Assembly (NCBI GenBank): GCA_035949055.1
Contig: DASZIO010000058.1
Location: 1-36,328 of the forward strand
From: Bog-756 sp035949055
Lineage (GTDB): Bacteria > Actinomycetota > Acidimicrobiia > Acidimicrobiales > RAAP-2
Direction: 5' to 3'
Length of the DNA: 36,328 bases
This document shows positions 8,862-16,595 of the stretch, piece by piece; positions within the stretch are counted from its first letter, which is position 1, and each line of letters starts with the position of its first letter. Made by a program: the position numbers and the translations under genes. Below the pieces are notes generated by a model that saw only the letters and a program-made list of their open reading frames with translations, was not told where the DNA came from and ran no database searches.

Positions 8862-9724
8862 CGGTGGCCGGCCCGCCGGTGGCCCTCACCATCGCCGGAT
8901 CCGACTCGGGGTCGGGAGCGGGCATCCAGGCCGACATCAAGTCCATGGCTGCCCTTGGGGTGTTCGCCACCGCGGCCGTGACCGCAGTCACCGCCCAGAA
9001 CACCACGGCGGTCACCCGCGTCGACCACCTACCGGTCGAGATGGTCGAAGCCCAGATCGACGCGGTGCTCGACGACCTCGACGTCCTGGCCACCAAGACC
9101 GGGATGCTGGGCACCGCGGCCTGCGTCACGGCCGTCGGGCAGCGGGCGGCGGGAGGCGGGCTGCCACGGCTGGTGGTCGACCCGGTCATGGTGGCCTCGA
9201 CCGGGCGGGTCCTGTTGGCCGACGAGGGCATCGGGGCCTACCGGCGGGATCTCCTCCCCCACGCGCTGGTGGCCACGCCCAACCTGTGGGAGGCGGCGCT
9301 GCTCGCCGGCATGGCCCCGTCCACCGGGCACGACGTGGACGCCATGACCGAGATGGCCCGCCGCATCCACAAGCTCGGGCCGGCCTGGGTCCTGGTCAAG
9401 GGAGGACACCTCCCCGGCGTCGAGGCCGGCCGCGCCAAGGCCCCCGACGTGGTGACCGACATCCTCTTCGACGGCCACGAGGTGACCCGTCTGACCCGCC
9501 CCCACGTAGACACGGCGAACACCCACGGGACCGGTTGCTCGCTGTCGGCCGCCATCGCCGCCCACCTCGCCCGCGGCGAGGACGTCCCCTCCTCGGTCAC
9601 GGCGGCCCGGGATTTCGTGCACACCGCCCTCCTCGGGGGGGCCCGCTGGCACCTGGGCCGCGGCCACGGGCCCCTGGACCACTTCGGTTGGTCGGCGCAA
9701 CTGGACCGCGAGCGCCGCGGTTGA
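8858..9724 (+). CDS. thiD: Hydroxymethylpyrimidine/phosphomethylpyrimidine kinase ThiD
   Basis: Ribokinase-fold kinase that phosphorylates HMP and HMP-phosphate to HMP-pyrophosphate, the pyrimidine half of thiamin. The product is 288 residues. N-terminal TIAGSDSGSGAGIQADIK and C-terminal NTHGTGCSLSAAIAA (anion hole and catalytic Asp region) are diagnostic. The GTG start overlaps the thiG stop (GTGA); a GTG two codons later is possible. The joining enzyme ThiE and pyrimidine synthase ThiC are not in the window. A strong hairpin at 9805-9836 ends the operon. Confidence 0.94.
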   Translation: MTVAGPPVALTIAGSDSGSGAGIQADIKSMAALGVFATAAVTAVTAQNTTAVTRVDHLPVEMVEAQIDAVLDDLDVLATKTGMLGTAACVTAVGQRAAGGGLPRLVVDPVMVASTGRVLLADEGIGAYRRDLLPHALVATPNLWEAALLAGMAPSTGHDVDAMTEMARRIHKLGPAWVLVKGGHLPGVEAGRAKAPDVVTDILFDGHEVTRLTRPHVDTANTHGTGCSLSAAIAAHLARGEDVPSSVTAARDFVHTALLGGARWHLGRGHGPLDHFGWSAQLDRERRG

Positions 9725-9735
9725 GGGCGGCGAAG

Positions 9736-9779
9736 GCCGCGGCTACGGGCCGCGAACGCCGCGGCTACGGGCCGCGAAC
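9736..9779. repeat. Two tandem 22-bp repeats
   Basis: Two exact copies of a 22-bp unit (GCCGCGGCTACGGGCCGCGAAC) stand head to tail directly after thiD; partial related GGCGGCGAAG and GAGCGCCGCGG sequences flank them. Each unit is partly self-complementary. Function unknown. Confidence 0.85.
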
Positions 9780-9804
9780 GCGACTGTGGTCGGTCCGGCA
9801 TGCA

Positions 9805-9836
9805 AAGTGGCCGGGTCCCTGAAGACCCGGCCACTT
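9805..9836 (+). terminator. Thiamin operon terminator
   Basis: Perfect 13-bp stem (AAGTGGCCGGGTC / GACCCGGCCACTT) with a 6-nt CCTGAA loop, 80 nt after thiD. It is followed by C-run and TTAT rather than a clean T-tract. It is the strongest hairpin of the non-rRNA part of the window and probably terminates thiOSGD transcription. Confidence 0.7.
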
Positions 9837-9892
9837 CCCCCCTTATCCCTCAGGATCCTTCCGCCCTTGCCGCTGGATCTGCGCCCCTCCAC

Positions 9893-9917
9893 TTGGCGAG
9901 CTAGGGAGGCTCGCCAA
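9893..9917. repeat. 9-bp stem inverted repeat
   Basis: TTGGCGAGC / GCTCGCCAA with a 7-nt loop. It may be a second terminator, or one for the weak minus-strand frame that ends inside it at 9901. Confidence 0.5.
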
Positions 9918-10083
9918 TACTGATGGCATTGTGAATGATCGGCTGCGGAAAGTAAACATCAGATGAACTGGGTGTCTCACCCTCAGTAGTGACACCGACG
10001 CTGTGCGTGATCACGTCCCGAGCCTCACTGCGGTCGCCGGGCCGCGTCACGTCGGTCACCAGGTCCATTGGGTTCGGAACCAC
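9901..10083 (-). CDS. Weak 60-codon frame, possible gene remnant
   Basis: A 60-codon frame from GTG 10083 (next in-frame ATG at 10068) to a TAG inside the 9893-9917 hairpin. Its base composition is less GC-rich than its surroundings, and the residue mix (Thr, Val, Ser, Asp) reads more like protein than most antisense frames here. There is no ribosome-binding site and I recognise no family. It may be a decayed gene, or nothing. The remaining sequence from 9725 to 10112 contains only the repeats and hairpins listed separately. Confidence 0.15.
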   Translation of the reverse strand: MVPNPMDLVTDVTRPGDRSEARDVITHSVGVTTEGETPSSSDVYFPQPIIHNAISIGEPP

Positions 10084-10112
10084 GCGCCCGCGCCGCGCTC
10101 GGGGGCCGGTCC

Positions 10113-10118
10113 TAGCAT
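10113..10118 (+). promoter_or_regulatory. -10 box upstream of 10128 gene
   Basis: TAGCAT lies 9 nt before the ATG at 10128, consistent with leaderless transcription. It favours that ATG over the in-frame GTG at 10119. Confidence 0.45.
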
Positions 10119-10127
10119 GTGGCTCGT

Positions 10128-10760
10128 ATGGTCACGACGTCACAGGATCAGGGCCCGACCGCCCCGGCCGGGGCGGACCAGCTCACGCCGGCCGGCCGTG
10201 GCGTCCAACCCGCGTCGGTCCGGGGCCCGGCCCTCATCGTGCTCGGGATCGCGGTGTGCATCGTCGTCGCCGGGGTGGTGGCCTCCGCCCTCGGCTCGGG
10301 AAACGGCCCGACCACCTCACTGCGGTCCATCACCCTCCCCGGTGGCACCGTGGTACCACTGACACCGGCTTCCGTGGCCATGAAGCGCATTGTGGACTCC
10401 AGCGAGCCACCGGCCGACATCATCGGCAACATGGCGGTGCCGTCCGGCAATACCGTCACCCACGTCACCAACACCGACCAGGGTCAGGCCCAATTCGACC
10501 GGACCGTCGCGTTCACAACGCAGCTGTCATCGGGCCAGGTAGTCGATCTCTACCGCGCCCTCCTGCCCCGGCTCGGCTGGCGGGTCCTCTATGCGGGACC
10601 GGGCACCGGCCGTTTCGGTGGTCAGGGGACGGAGGTCCTCGCCAAGCTGGGCAGCGGTGACGGCTTCTACTGGGAGGTGGGCGCGGTGGTATCGGACACC
10701 ACGTCAGCCGGCGTCACCCCGTTCTCCATCGAGCTGTTCGAGCTGCCCGACGCCAGCTGA
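10128..10760 (+). CDS. Single-pass membrane protein of unknown function
   Basis: A 210-residue protein that I cannot assign to a family. Residues 1-30 are a Gln/Gly/Ala/Pro-rich cytoplasmic tail; about 34-56 form one hydrophobic helix (ALIVLGIAVCIVVAGVVASA); the rest is a probably extracytoplasmic domain with alternating hydrophobic residues. That domain includes an FDRTVAFTTQLSSGQVVDLY segment, suggesting a small alpha/beta fold. The start at 10128 fits the -10 box and lacks a Shine-Dalgarno. Its last 94 nt overlap, antisense, the 3' end of the convergent glycosyltransferase gene. Confidence 0.75.
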   Translation: MVTTSQDQGPTAPAGADQLTPAGRGVQPASVRGPALIVLGIAVCIVVAGVVASALGSGNGPTTSLRSITLPGGTVVPLTPASVAMKRIVDSSEPPADIIGNMAVPSGNTVTHVTNTDQGQAQFDRTVAFTTQLSSGQVVDLYRALLPRLGWRVLYAGPGTGRFGGQGTEVLAKLGSGDGFYWEVGAVVSDTTSAGVTPFSIELFELPDAS

Positions 10761-12181
10761 ACGCCGGGCGCGGCCGGAGAAGGCCGGCCCGTGGCGGATG
10801 AGCACCGATCGGGGGCTTCGGCCGGCACCGCGGGATCAGCGGACCGCCGGAGCATCCAGGCCCAGACGAACAGGTTGACGGGATAGAGCAGGTAGCCGAC
10901 TCGGGTGGCCGGGGCCAGCAGGATTGCGATCGTCATGACCCACCCGGTGAGCGAGGCCACCTCGCCGGCGTTGGACGGTGGCCGGCGCCTCAGGTACCAG
11001 AGGAGCACCACCGCGCCGACCAACCCGACGACCACCACGTAGGCCCGGTGGGCCCCGGGCGCCAGGGCCACGAGGATGTGGCCGGGCAGGGCGCTGGCCG
11101 CCGGTGAGGAGACCCCGGCCAGGCCGAGCGGGTAGCGGACGACGTTGTCGACGAAGGCGGCGGGGTTGCGAAGGGCAAGGGGGAGCACCACCGGGCCGCA
11201 CACGGCCACCACTCCCAGCACGTAGCGGCCGACCGCGCCGCGCCGGGAGCGGTCACGTGCCGCGAAGAGGGCCAGCACCACCAGCGGCCACGCGGTGAAC
11301 TTGAGGGACGAGGCCGCCCCGAGGGCCAGGCCGGCGAGAACCGGCCGGCGGCGCTGAAGCGCCACCAGTCCGGCCAGCATGAGAGCGACCACCGGCAGGT
11401 CGTCCCCCCCGGTGGCTAGGGGAAGGGCGGCGGTCGGCAGGACGGTGAGGACCTGGAGGGCACGCACCCGGGCATCGGTCCGGGGTCGGAGCCGGCTGAG
11501 GGCGACCAGGCCGACCACTGCGGTGAATACGAGAAACTGGATGCGCGCATCGGTCAGCCGCGCTTCGCCGTTCGCATCGCTCGCCACCCCGAAGATGACC
11601 ATTCCGGGCAGGTAGGGGTAGTAGAGCTCGTAGGCGGGCTCGGAGGCCTGGTGGGCGATGACGACGTGTCCGTTGCGATCGATCACCCGATAGGGATCGT
11701 GACCGTCGGCGGCGCGCGCCCCGGCCTGTTCGACGACGACCACCTCCGGCTGCACGTGCAGCGCCGGGTTGCCCTGCGAGCGCCAGACCACTTCGAGGGT
11801 GAGGGGGACGACCGTGGCCCCGAACAGGACGATGAGGAAGGCGACGACCCGGGCCGTCCGGCGCACCGTGCGGGGACGTCGGGTGGGTGGGCTCCGGGTG
11901 GCCGCCGGGCGGCCTGCGCCCGCGGCCACCAGGGCCATGATGACGGCCGCCGCAGCATAGGGGCCGACGGCGAGCTGTCCCCACTGCCGGTACAGGGGGA
12001 TGCGGACGAGGAGCCCGGTTGCCCCGGCGAACAACGCCGAGCCGCCGTAGAGGAGCGCGTCCCTCCCTTCGGGCGTAAGCCCACTGACCTGCCCGATTCC
12101 TCGGCGGGCGATGGCCCGAACGCCCTGCCAGAACGGGCCCTCCGGCGGCGACCGGTCACCTCGGTGCACCGAATCGGACAC
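10667..12181 (-). CDS. GT-C / GT87-like polytopic glycosyltransferase
   Basis: A 504-residue polytopic membrane protein resembling the DUF2029/GT87 group, which includes polyprenyl-phosphate-mannose-dependent alpha-mannosyltransferases of actinobacteria. After a basic N-terminal region there are roughly ten hydrophobic segments. Signature-like points are DGHDPYRV (159-166), YYPYLPGM (187-194), the TGGDDLPVVAL loop and AASSLKFTAWP, comparable to the lysine/proline motif of GT87. Donor and acceptor cannot be inferred. I chose GTG at 12181 because TACCCT lies 8 nt before it. The C-terminal 60 residues are Pro/Ser-rich and overlap the convergent gene, so the functional end may be earlier. Confidence 0.72.
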   Translation of the reverse strand: MSDSVHRGDRSPPEGPFWQGVRAIARRGIGQVSGLTPEGRDALLYGGSALFAGATGLLVRIPLYRQWGQLAVGPYAAAAVIMALVAAGAGRPAATRSPPTRRPRTVRRTARVVAFLIVLFGATVVPLTLEVVWRSQGNPALHVQPEVVVVEQAGARAADGHDPYRVIDRNGHVVIAHQASEPAYELYYPYLPGMVIFGVASDANGEARLTDARIQFLVFTAVVGLVALSRLRPRTDARVRALQVLTVLPTAALPLATGGDDLPVVALMLAGLVALQRRRPVLAGLALGAASSLKFTAWPLVVLALFAARDRSRRGAVGRYVLGVVAVCGPVVLPLALRNPAAFVDNVVRYPLGLAGVSSPAASALPGHILVALAPGAHRAYVVVVGLVGAVVLLWYLRRRPPSNAGEVASLTGWVMTIAILLAPATRVGYLLYPVNLFVWAWMLRRSADPAVPAEAPDRCSSATGRPSPAAPGVQLASGSSNSSMENGVTPADVVSDTTAPTSQ

Positions 12182-12189
12182 AACGTTCG

Positions 12190-12195
12190 AGGGTA
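12190..12195 (-). promoter_or_regulatory. -10 box of the glycosyltransferase gene
   Basis: TACCCT on the minus strand, 8 nt before GTG 12181, in the 50-bp gap after the peptidase stop. Suggests separate leaderless transcription of the glycosyltransferase. Confidence 0.45.
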
Positions 12196-12231
12196 CCACC
12201 GGGACTCCGAGCCTCCCGGGGCGTCGCCCCG

Positions 12232-14268
12232 TCAACCGGTGGTGTCCAGCGAGCCCGCGCCCGAGCCCCCGGCGAACAGTCCACGGTAGAAGTCGAGCTC
12301 GGCGGTGAGGGCGGCCTCGACGTTCTCCGCCCGGCGGAAGCCGTGGGCCTCGCCCTCGAACAGGACCAGCCGACACGGCACCGAATGCGCGGCCAGCTCC
12401 GCCGCGAACCGCTCGGACTGGTCCGCCGGCACCACCGGGTCGTCGGTGCCCTGCAGCAGGAGCACCCGGCCAGAGACCCGGTCCGGATGGTGGATCGGCG
12501 ACCGGTCCCGGTAGGTCGCGGCCGCGGCCGGCCACGGTCCGACCAGCGAGTCGACGTAGCGTGACTCGAAGTCGTGGGTGTCGGCCGCGAGGGCCTCGAG
12601 ATCGGTCACGCCGTACCACGAGGCGGCGCCGGCGAAGCAATCCGCCCGGACCAACGCTCCGAGCGCGGTCAGCCCGCCGGCGCTGGTGCCCCGGATGGCC
12701 ATGCGGCTCCCGTCCACCAACCCGGCCCGCCCGAGCGCCAGCGCGTACTGCACACAGTCCTCGACATCTGCCTCCCCCCACAGCCCGCGCAGGCGTTGCC
12801 GGTAGGCCCGGCCGTGCCCGCTGCTGCCCCGGTAGTCGACGGCGGCGACCGCCAACCCGCGGCTGGTGAAGAACTGGATGATGGGGTCGAAGCCCGGCTC
12901 GGCCGACCCGGTCGGCCCGCCGTGGCAGAAGACCACCAGCGGCGGCGGCCCGGGCTGGTCGCCGGCCGGCACCCTGGCGTTGGTGGGGGCGAACAACAGG
13001 CCGGGGACCGGGCCGGTCGGGGTCGTGGCCGCAAAGGCCTGGCCGACCGAGGTATCCGCCGTTGACGCCGCCGGGTCGGGCCCGGCCGAGATCCGCCTGG
13101 TCGCCGGCCCCCCCTCCAGCCCGAGCTCGAAGACCCCATTGGCCTCGGTCGCACTCGACCCCAGGACGTAGACGGTTCCGGCGCCGCCCGGCTTGGCGGC
13201 TACGCCCGACAAGCTCACGCACGGCTGCTCGACGACCTCCGCCCGCCAGGGACCATCCGCGGGCCCGTCGGGGGGCCGGAGCCGGACCAACCGGTCGCGG
13301 CCCTCGGAGCGAGCCCGGCAGACCAGCGAGCCGTCGGCGAGCTCGGTCATGGTCGCCTGACCGAGGACCCAGTCAGGCGCGTGGAACTCTGCCTCGAGGT
13401 CGGTGAGCGGCGTCGGGAGCGACCCCGGGATGTCCGGGTCCAGCCGGTACGGCAGCCACCATCCGGTCCGGTCGTCCACGTACAGCAGGCTGCCGTCGGC
13501 ACACCAGCGGGGCTGGCCCACCGAGACGCCGCCGCCTCCGGCCACCAGTCGGGGGTCGACCACGGCGAAGGTCGTCTCGGTCTCCTCGACCGTGGCCAAC
13601 CAGAGTCCCGAGCTGTCCCAGGGCATCGAGGGATGGTCCCAGCTGACCCAGGCCAGAAGCCGACCGTCCGGGGACGGGCGCGGCGCCACGACGAAATCGG
13701 CCCCGCCGGCCAGGTCCACCACCCGCTCCGAGCCGTCGACGGCCACGGCCGCCAGGCGATGACGGACGTCCCCGTCCGCGAGATGGTGCTCCACGACGCA
13801 GACGAGCCACCGTCCCGAGGCGCTCACCCGTCCATCGGCGTACCGGCTGGCGGGCTCCGCCGCTCTTCCCCGTGGGGTGAGCCGCACCGGGTCGACCGCG
13901 CCGTCTGCCCGTCCCATGGGCACCCGGTACCATTGCTGGCTCTCCTGTTCGACGTAGAACAGGTCGTCCCGGTGGACGGTAGCCGCGGCCCCGCCGTACT
14001 CGTGCACCCGGGTGCGTACGCTTACCTCGACGGGCGAGACATCCTCCCGGGGCCGGCCGGCCCGGACCCGCACCACCACCTGCCGTCCCCCCTCGGTGGG
14101 CCGGCTCTCCAACCAGTACGCGGCGTCACCCTCGGCCTGCAGCCCGCCGCGGCTGACCTTGCCGGCGGCCACCGAGGCGGCCGACCACGGGGACGGCCAC
14201 CAGCCCGGGTACAGCGCGGAGCCGACGGGGCCCGACGCTCTCGCTCCCGTTTCGCGTCGGGCCCCCAT
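12232..14268 (-). CDS. S9 family (prolyl oligopeptidase / acylaminoacyl-peptidase-like) serine peptidase
   Basis: Cytosolic-type peptidase of 678 residues: an N-terminal beta-propeller (to about 410) that gates access, then a C-terminal alpha/beta-hydrolase domain. The nucleophile is Ser529 in GTSAGG; the expected acid is Asp610 in GTDDPVVP and the base His642 in EGEAHGF, a complete triad. FCHGGPTG is the oxyanion-hole segment. No signal peptide is visible. The ATG at 14268 is set by TACCGT 9 nt upstream; the in-frame ATG at 14292 would overlap the divergent gene. Substrate preference (oligopeptide versus acylated N terminus) cannot be read from sequence. Confidence 0.9.
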   Translation of the reverse strand: MGARRETGARASGPVGSALYPGWWPSPWSAASVAAGKVSRGGLQAEGDAAYWLESRPTEGGRQVVVRVRAGRPREDVSPVEVSVRTRVHEYGGAAATVHRDDLFYVEQESQQWYRVPMGRADGAVDPVRLTPRGRAAEPASRYADGRVSASGRWLVCVVEHHLADGDVRHRLAAVAVDGSERVVDLAGGADFVVAPRPSPDGRLLAWVSWDHPSMPWDSSGLWLATVEETETTFAVVDPRLVAGGGGVSVGQPRWCADGSLLYVDDRTGWWLPYRLDPDIPGSLPTPLTDLEAEFHAPDWVLGQATMTELADGSLVCRARSEGRDRLVRLRPPDGPADGPWRAEVVEQPCVSLSGVAAKPGGAGTVYVLGSSATEANGVFELGLEGGPATRRISAGPDPAASTADTSVGQAFAATTPTGPVPGLLFAPTNARVPAGDQPGPPPLVVFCHGGPTGSAEPGFDPIIQFFTSRGLAVAAVDYRGSSGHGRAYRQRLRGLWGEADVEDCVQYALALGRAGLVDGSRMAIRGTSAGGLTALGALVRADCFAGAASWYGVTDLEALAADTHDFESRYVDSLVGPWPAAAATYRDRSPIHHPDRVSGRVLLLQGTDDPVVPADQSERFAAELAAHSVPCRLVLFEGEAHGFRRAENVEAALTAELDFYRGLFAGGSGAGSLDTTG

Positions 14269-14276
14269 GGACTCGG

Positions 14277-14283
14277 TACGGTA
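14277..14283. promoter_or_regulatory. Overlapping divergent -10 boxes
   Basis: TACGGT on the plus strand (14277-14282, 8 nt before ATG 14291) and TACCGT on the minus strand (14283-14278, 9 nt before ATG 14268) share five base pairs within the near-palindrome GGTACGGTACC. Both genes have start codons only 22 bp apart, leaving no room for leaders. Confidence 0.5.
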
Positions 14284-14290
14284 CCCCGCC

Positions 14291-15325
14291 ATGAGCACCC
14301 GCCTCACGGCCAGCGCCGGTCCGCCCGATCGTTTCACCGCTTTCGTGGTCGAAGACCGGGGCGGCACCGTCGACACCGGCGTGCGGACGCTCGACCTCAC
14401 CGAGCTCTCGCCCGGGGACGTCGTCGTGGGAGTCGAGTGGTCGGCGGTCAACTACAAGGACGCCATGACGACCCGGCCCGGCAACCGGGTGGCCCGCATG
14501 TCGCCACTGGTGCCCGGGGTCGACCTGGTCGGCACGGTGCTGTCCTCCGAGAACCCGTCGGTGCCCGTCGGCCTCGAGGTCATCGTGCACGGGCACGACC
14601 TCGGCGTGGCCCATAGCGGCGGGTTCTCCGAAGTGGCGCGGGTGCCGGCCGACTGGCTCGTCCCACTGCCTGCCGGTCTCAGCCCCCGGCGGGCGGCCAT
14701 CATCGGCACCGCCGGGTTCACCGCCGCGCTCTCGCTGCGGCGGCTCGAGGAGCACGGCCTCCGTCGGGACGATGGGCCGGTGCTGGTGACCGGGGCCTCC
14801 GGTGGGGTGGGGAGCATGGCGGTGTCGCTCCTGGCCGGACGGGGCTATGAGGTGGTGGCCAGCACCGGGAAGATCTCCGAGCGGTCGTACCTCACCACGC
14901 TGGGGGCGGCCGAGGTCATCGACCGCCACGACCTGGACGGCGCGACGGGGCGCACCCTCGGCCCCGAGCGGTGGGCGGGTGCGGTGGACTGTGTGGGTGG
15001 TCCGACCCTGGCCGCCGTCCTCCGCACCCTGCGCTACGGGGCAGCCGTGGCCGCCAGCGGCCTCACCGGTGGCAACACCCTGGAGACCACCGTCTACCCC
15101 TTCATCGTGCGCGACGTGTCCCTGCTCGGTGTGGACACGGTCCGCACACCGGCCGCTGTACGTCGTGCGGTGTGGGAGGGGCTGGCCACCTCGTGGTCAC
15201 CTGGGCTCCTCGATGGAATGGTCGACGACGAGCTGGGGCTCGACCACCTGGCCGCCGCCCTCGACCGGATCCTGGCCGGCCAGGTCCGGGGCCGGGTGCT
15301 GGTCCGACCCGGACCTTCAGCCTGA
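14291..15325 (+). CDS. AcuI/YhdH-type NADPH-dependent quinone oxidoreductase-like reductase
   Basis: A 344-residue medium-chain dehydrogenase/reductase without structural zinc cysteines. It has WSAVNYKDAM (50-59), PGVDLVGTV (75-83), HSGGFSEVARVPADWLVPLP, and the dinucleotide-binding GASGGVGS (168-175); this pattern is that of the AcuI/YhdH subgroup, whose studied members reduce acrylyl-CoA to propionyl-CoA with NADPH. The neighbours give no hint of acrylate or DMSP metabolism, so the substrate is left open. The start follows a -10 box with no Shine-Dalgarno. The last 9 nt overlap the convergent DUF4232 gene. Confidence 0.88.
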   Translation: MSTRLTASAGPPDRFTAFVVEDRGGTVDTGVRTLDLTELSPGDVVVGVEWSAVNYKDAMTTRPGNRVARMSPLVPGVDLVGTVLSSENPSVPVGLEVIVHGHDLGVAHSGGFSEVARVPADWLVPLPAGLSPRRAAIIGTAGFTAALSLRRLEEHGLRRDDGPVLVTGASGGVGSMAVSLLAGRGYEVVASTGKISERSYLTTLGAAEVIDRHDLDGATGRTLGPERWAGAVDCVGGPTLAAVLRTLRYGAAVAASGLTGGNTLETTVYPFIVRDVSLLGVDTVRTPAAVRRAVWEGLATSWSPGLLDGMVDDELGLDHLAAALDRILAGQVRGRVLVRPGPSA

Positions 15326-15961
15326 GGCGGGCGCCGTCGACTGGCTTCCCGGACTGCCCGCCACGAACACCGGCGACACGACCATCGTGCCACCCCCGCA
15401 CGGGGCCAGCGCCGCCACGACCAGCAGATGGTCGGTGGCGTCCGGCGGGGTGACGGCGAGAGACGTCGAGGTCGGGCAGCTGGTCTCGCCACCGGCCGGC
15501 ACGTCGGAGTAGCCGATGTTGAAGTAGGCCGACTGTCCGGAGGCGAGCGTCACGGTGATCGGCTCCATGGCAGTGAAGGGGTAGCTCCCCTTGCGTTGCA
15601 CGTTGGTCGGATAGGGGGAGCCCCCCGGACCGAGGAGCTGCAGCCCGGGGTAACCGGTGAGGACACAGGTCGCGGCTGAGATGCTTTTCAGCCCCACCGT
15701 CACCTCGACCGTCCCCGCCGCGCCGCTACTTCCGGTCACGCTGCCAGACAGGCCGGTGGTCGGGCAACGACCCGGGCCCGGTGGCACCGTCGACGCGGCC
15801 GGGGCCGTCGAGCTCGTCGCCGGCCTCGACGTGGTCGTGGAGTTGGCGCCGGGCGGAGAGGTCCGGACGGTCGTGGCGGTCGACGATCCCGACGAGCAGG
15901 CGGCCACCAGCCCACCGCCGAGGACCAGTACGGCGGCCAACCCGGGCGCCCGCCTGGTCAC
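15317..15961 (-). CDS. DUF4232 lipoprotein
   Basis: Secreted 214-residue protein with a basic start, a hydrophobic helix and the lipobox LVAAC at about residues 17-21, followed by a long Ser/Thr/Pro linker and a C-terminal domain. That domain (CPTTGLSGSVTG, VGLKSISAATCVLTGYPGLQLLG, later cysteines in ETSCP and LAPCGGG) matches DUF4232, found in many actinobacterial envelope proteins with no established function. The start GTG at 15961 has GAGGG 5 nt upstream; a GTG two codons earlier is possible. It follows the bifunctional-nuclease gene by 28 bp and probably shares its transcript. Confidence 0.8.
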   Translation of the reverse strand: MTRRAPGLAAVLVLGGGLVAACSSGSSTATTVRTSPPGANSTTTSRPATSSTAPAASTVPPGPGRCPTTGLSGSVTGSSGAAGTVEVTVGLKSISAATCVLTGYPGLQLLGPGGSPYPTNVQRKGSYPFTAMEPITVTLASGQSAYFNIGYSDVPAGGETSCPTSTSLAVTPPDATDHLLVVAALAPCGGGTMVVSPVFVAGSPGSQSTAPASG

Positions 15962-15989
15962 CGGCACCCTCGGTCCGGGTTGGACCGGG

Positions 15990-16508
15990 TCAGGAGGAGA
16001 AGTCCTCGGGCCGGATCGAGTCGAGGAACGTCCGGAACTCACCGACCAGCTCGTCGGGGTTCGAGCCGTCATCGTCGTCGTCCTCGTCGCTCTCTTCGTC
16101 GTCGACGGCCAGCATGATCCCTTCGCTGTCCATGAGGTCGTCGGCGACGAACAAGGGCGCCCCGGCGCGCACGGCCACCGCCACCGCGTCGGACGGCCGG
16201 GACGACACCGGGTTCTCCTGGCCTCCGTGCCGGAGGACGATCTCGGCGAAGTAGGTCGCCGTTTTCAGCTCGGTGATCACCACCCGCACCACCTCGGCCC
16301 CCAACGCATCCAGAAGGTCGCGGATCAGGTCGTGGGTCATCGGCCTCGGGGTGTCCATGCCCTGGAGGGCGAAGGCGATGGCCGTGGCTTCGGGAGCGCC
16401 GATGAAGATGGGAAGCGTGCGGCCGAGGCCTTCCGACTCCTGCAGCAGCAGGACAGGTGTGTTCGACTGCAGGTCAACTCGAACGGCCCGTAGTCGGACT
16501 TCGACCAT
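15990..16508 (-). CDS. Bifunctional nuclease (BFN, DUF151) family protein
   Basis: 172-residue BFN-domain protein (LPIFIGAPEATAIAFALQG, PRPMTHDLIRDLLDALGA, SRPSDAVAVAVRAGAPLFVA). The family is named after a plant protein with nuclease activity; its bacterial role is undefined. After the domain comes a very acidic stretch (Asp/Glu run at about 139-148) and a short tail. In mycobacteria the orthologous position is directly downstream of the FtsR regulator, as here. The ATG follows TAGTTT by 6 nt, so it likely has its own leaderless promoter in addition to any read-through. Confidence 0.92.
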   Translation of the reverse strand: MVEVRLRAVRVDLQSNTPVLLLQESEGLGRTLPIFIGAPEATAIAFALQGMDTPRPMTHDLIRDLLDALGAEVVRVVITELKTATYFAEIVLRHGGQENPVSSRPSDAVAVAVRAGAPLFVADDLMDSEGIMLAVDDEESDEDDDDDGSNPDELVGEFRTFLDSIRPEDFSS

Positions 16509-16514
16509 GGGCCC

Positions 16515-16520
16515 AAACTA
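16515..16520 (-). promoter_or_regulatory. -10 box of BFN gene
   Basis: TAGTTT on the minus strand, 6 nt before the ATG at 16508. Confidence 0.45.
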
Positions 16521-16595
16521 CTCGCCGTCGGGGCGCAGTGCGATCACGCGGTGCGGCGACAGCCGCCCGCCGGCCCCCATGCACCCGAGCTCACC

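Noticed and set aside
12179..13222. Extension of the glycosyltransferase frame upstream to 13222
   Set aside because: The extra residues run antisense-frame through the S9 peptidase gene and look like an Arg/Gly-rich shadow; TACCCT and GTG at 12181 mark the real start.
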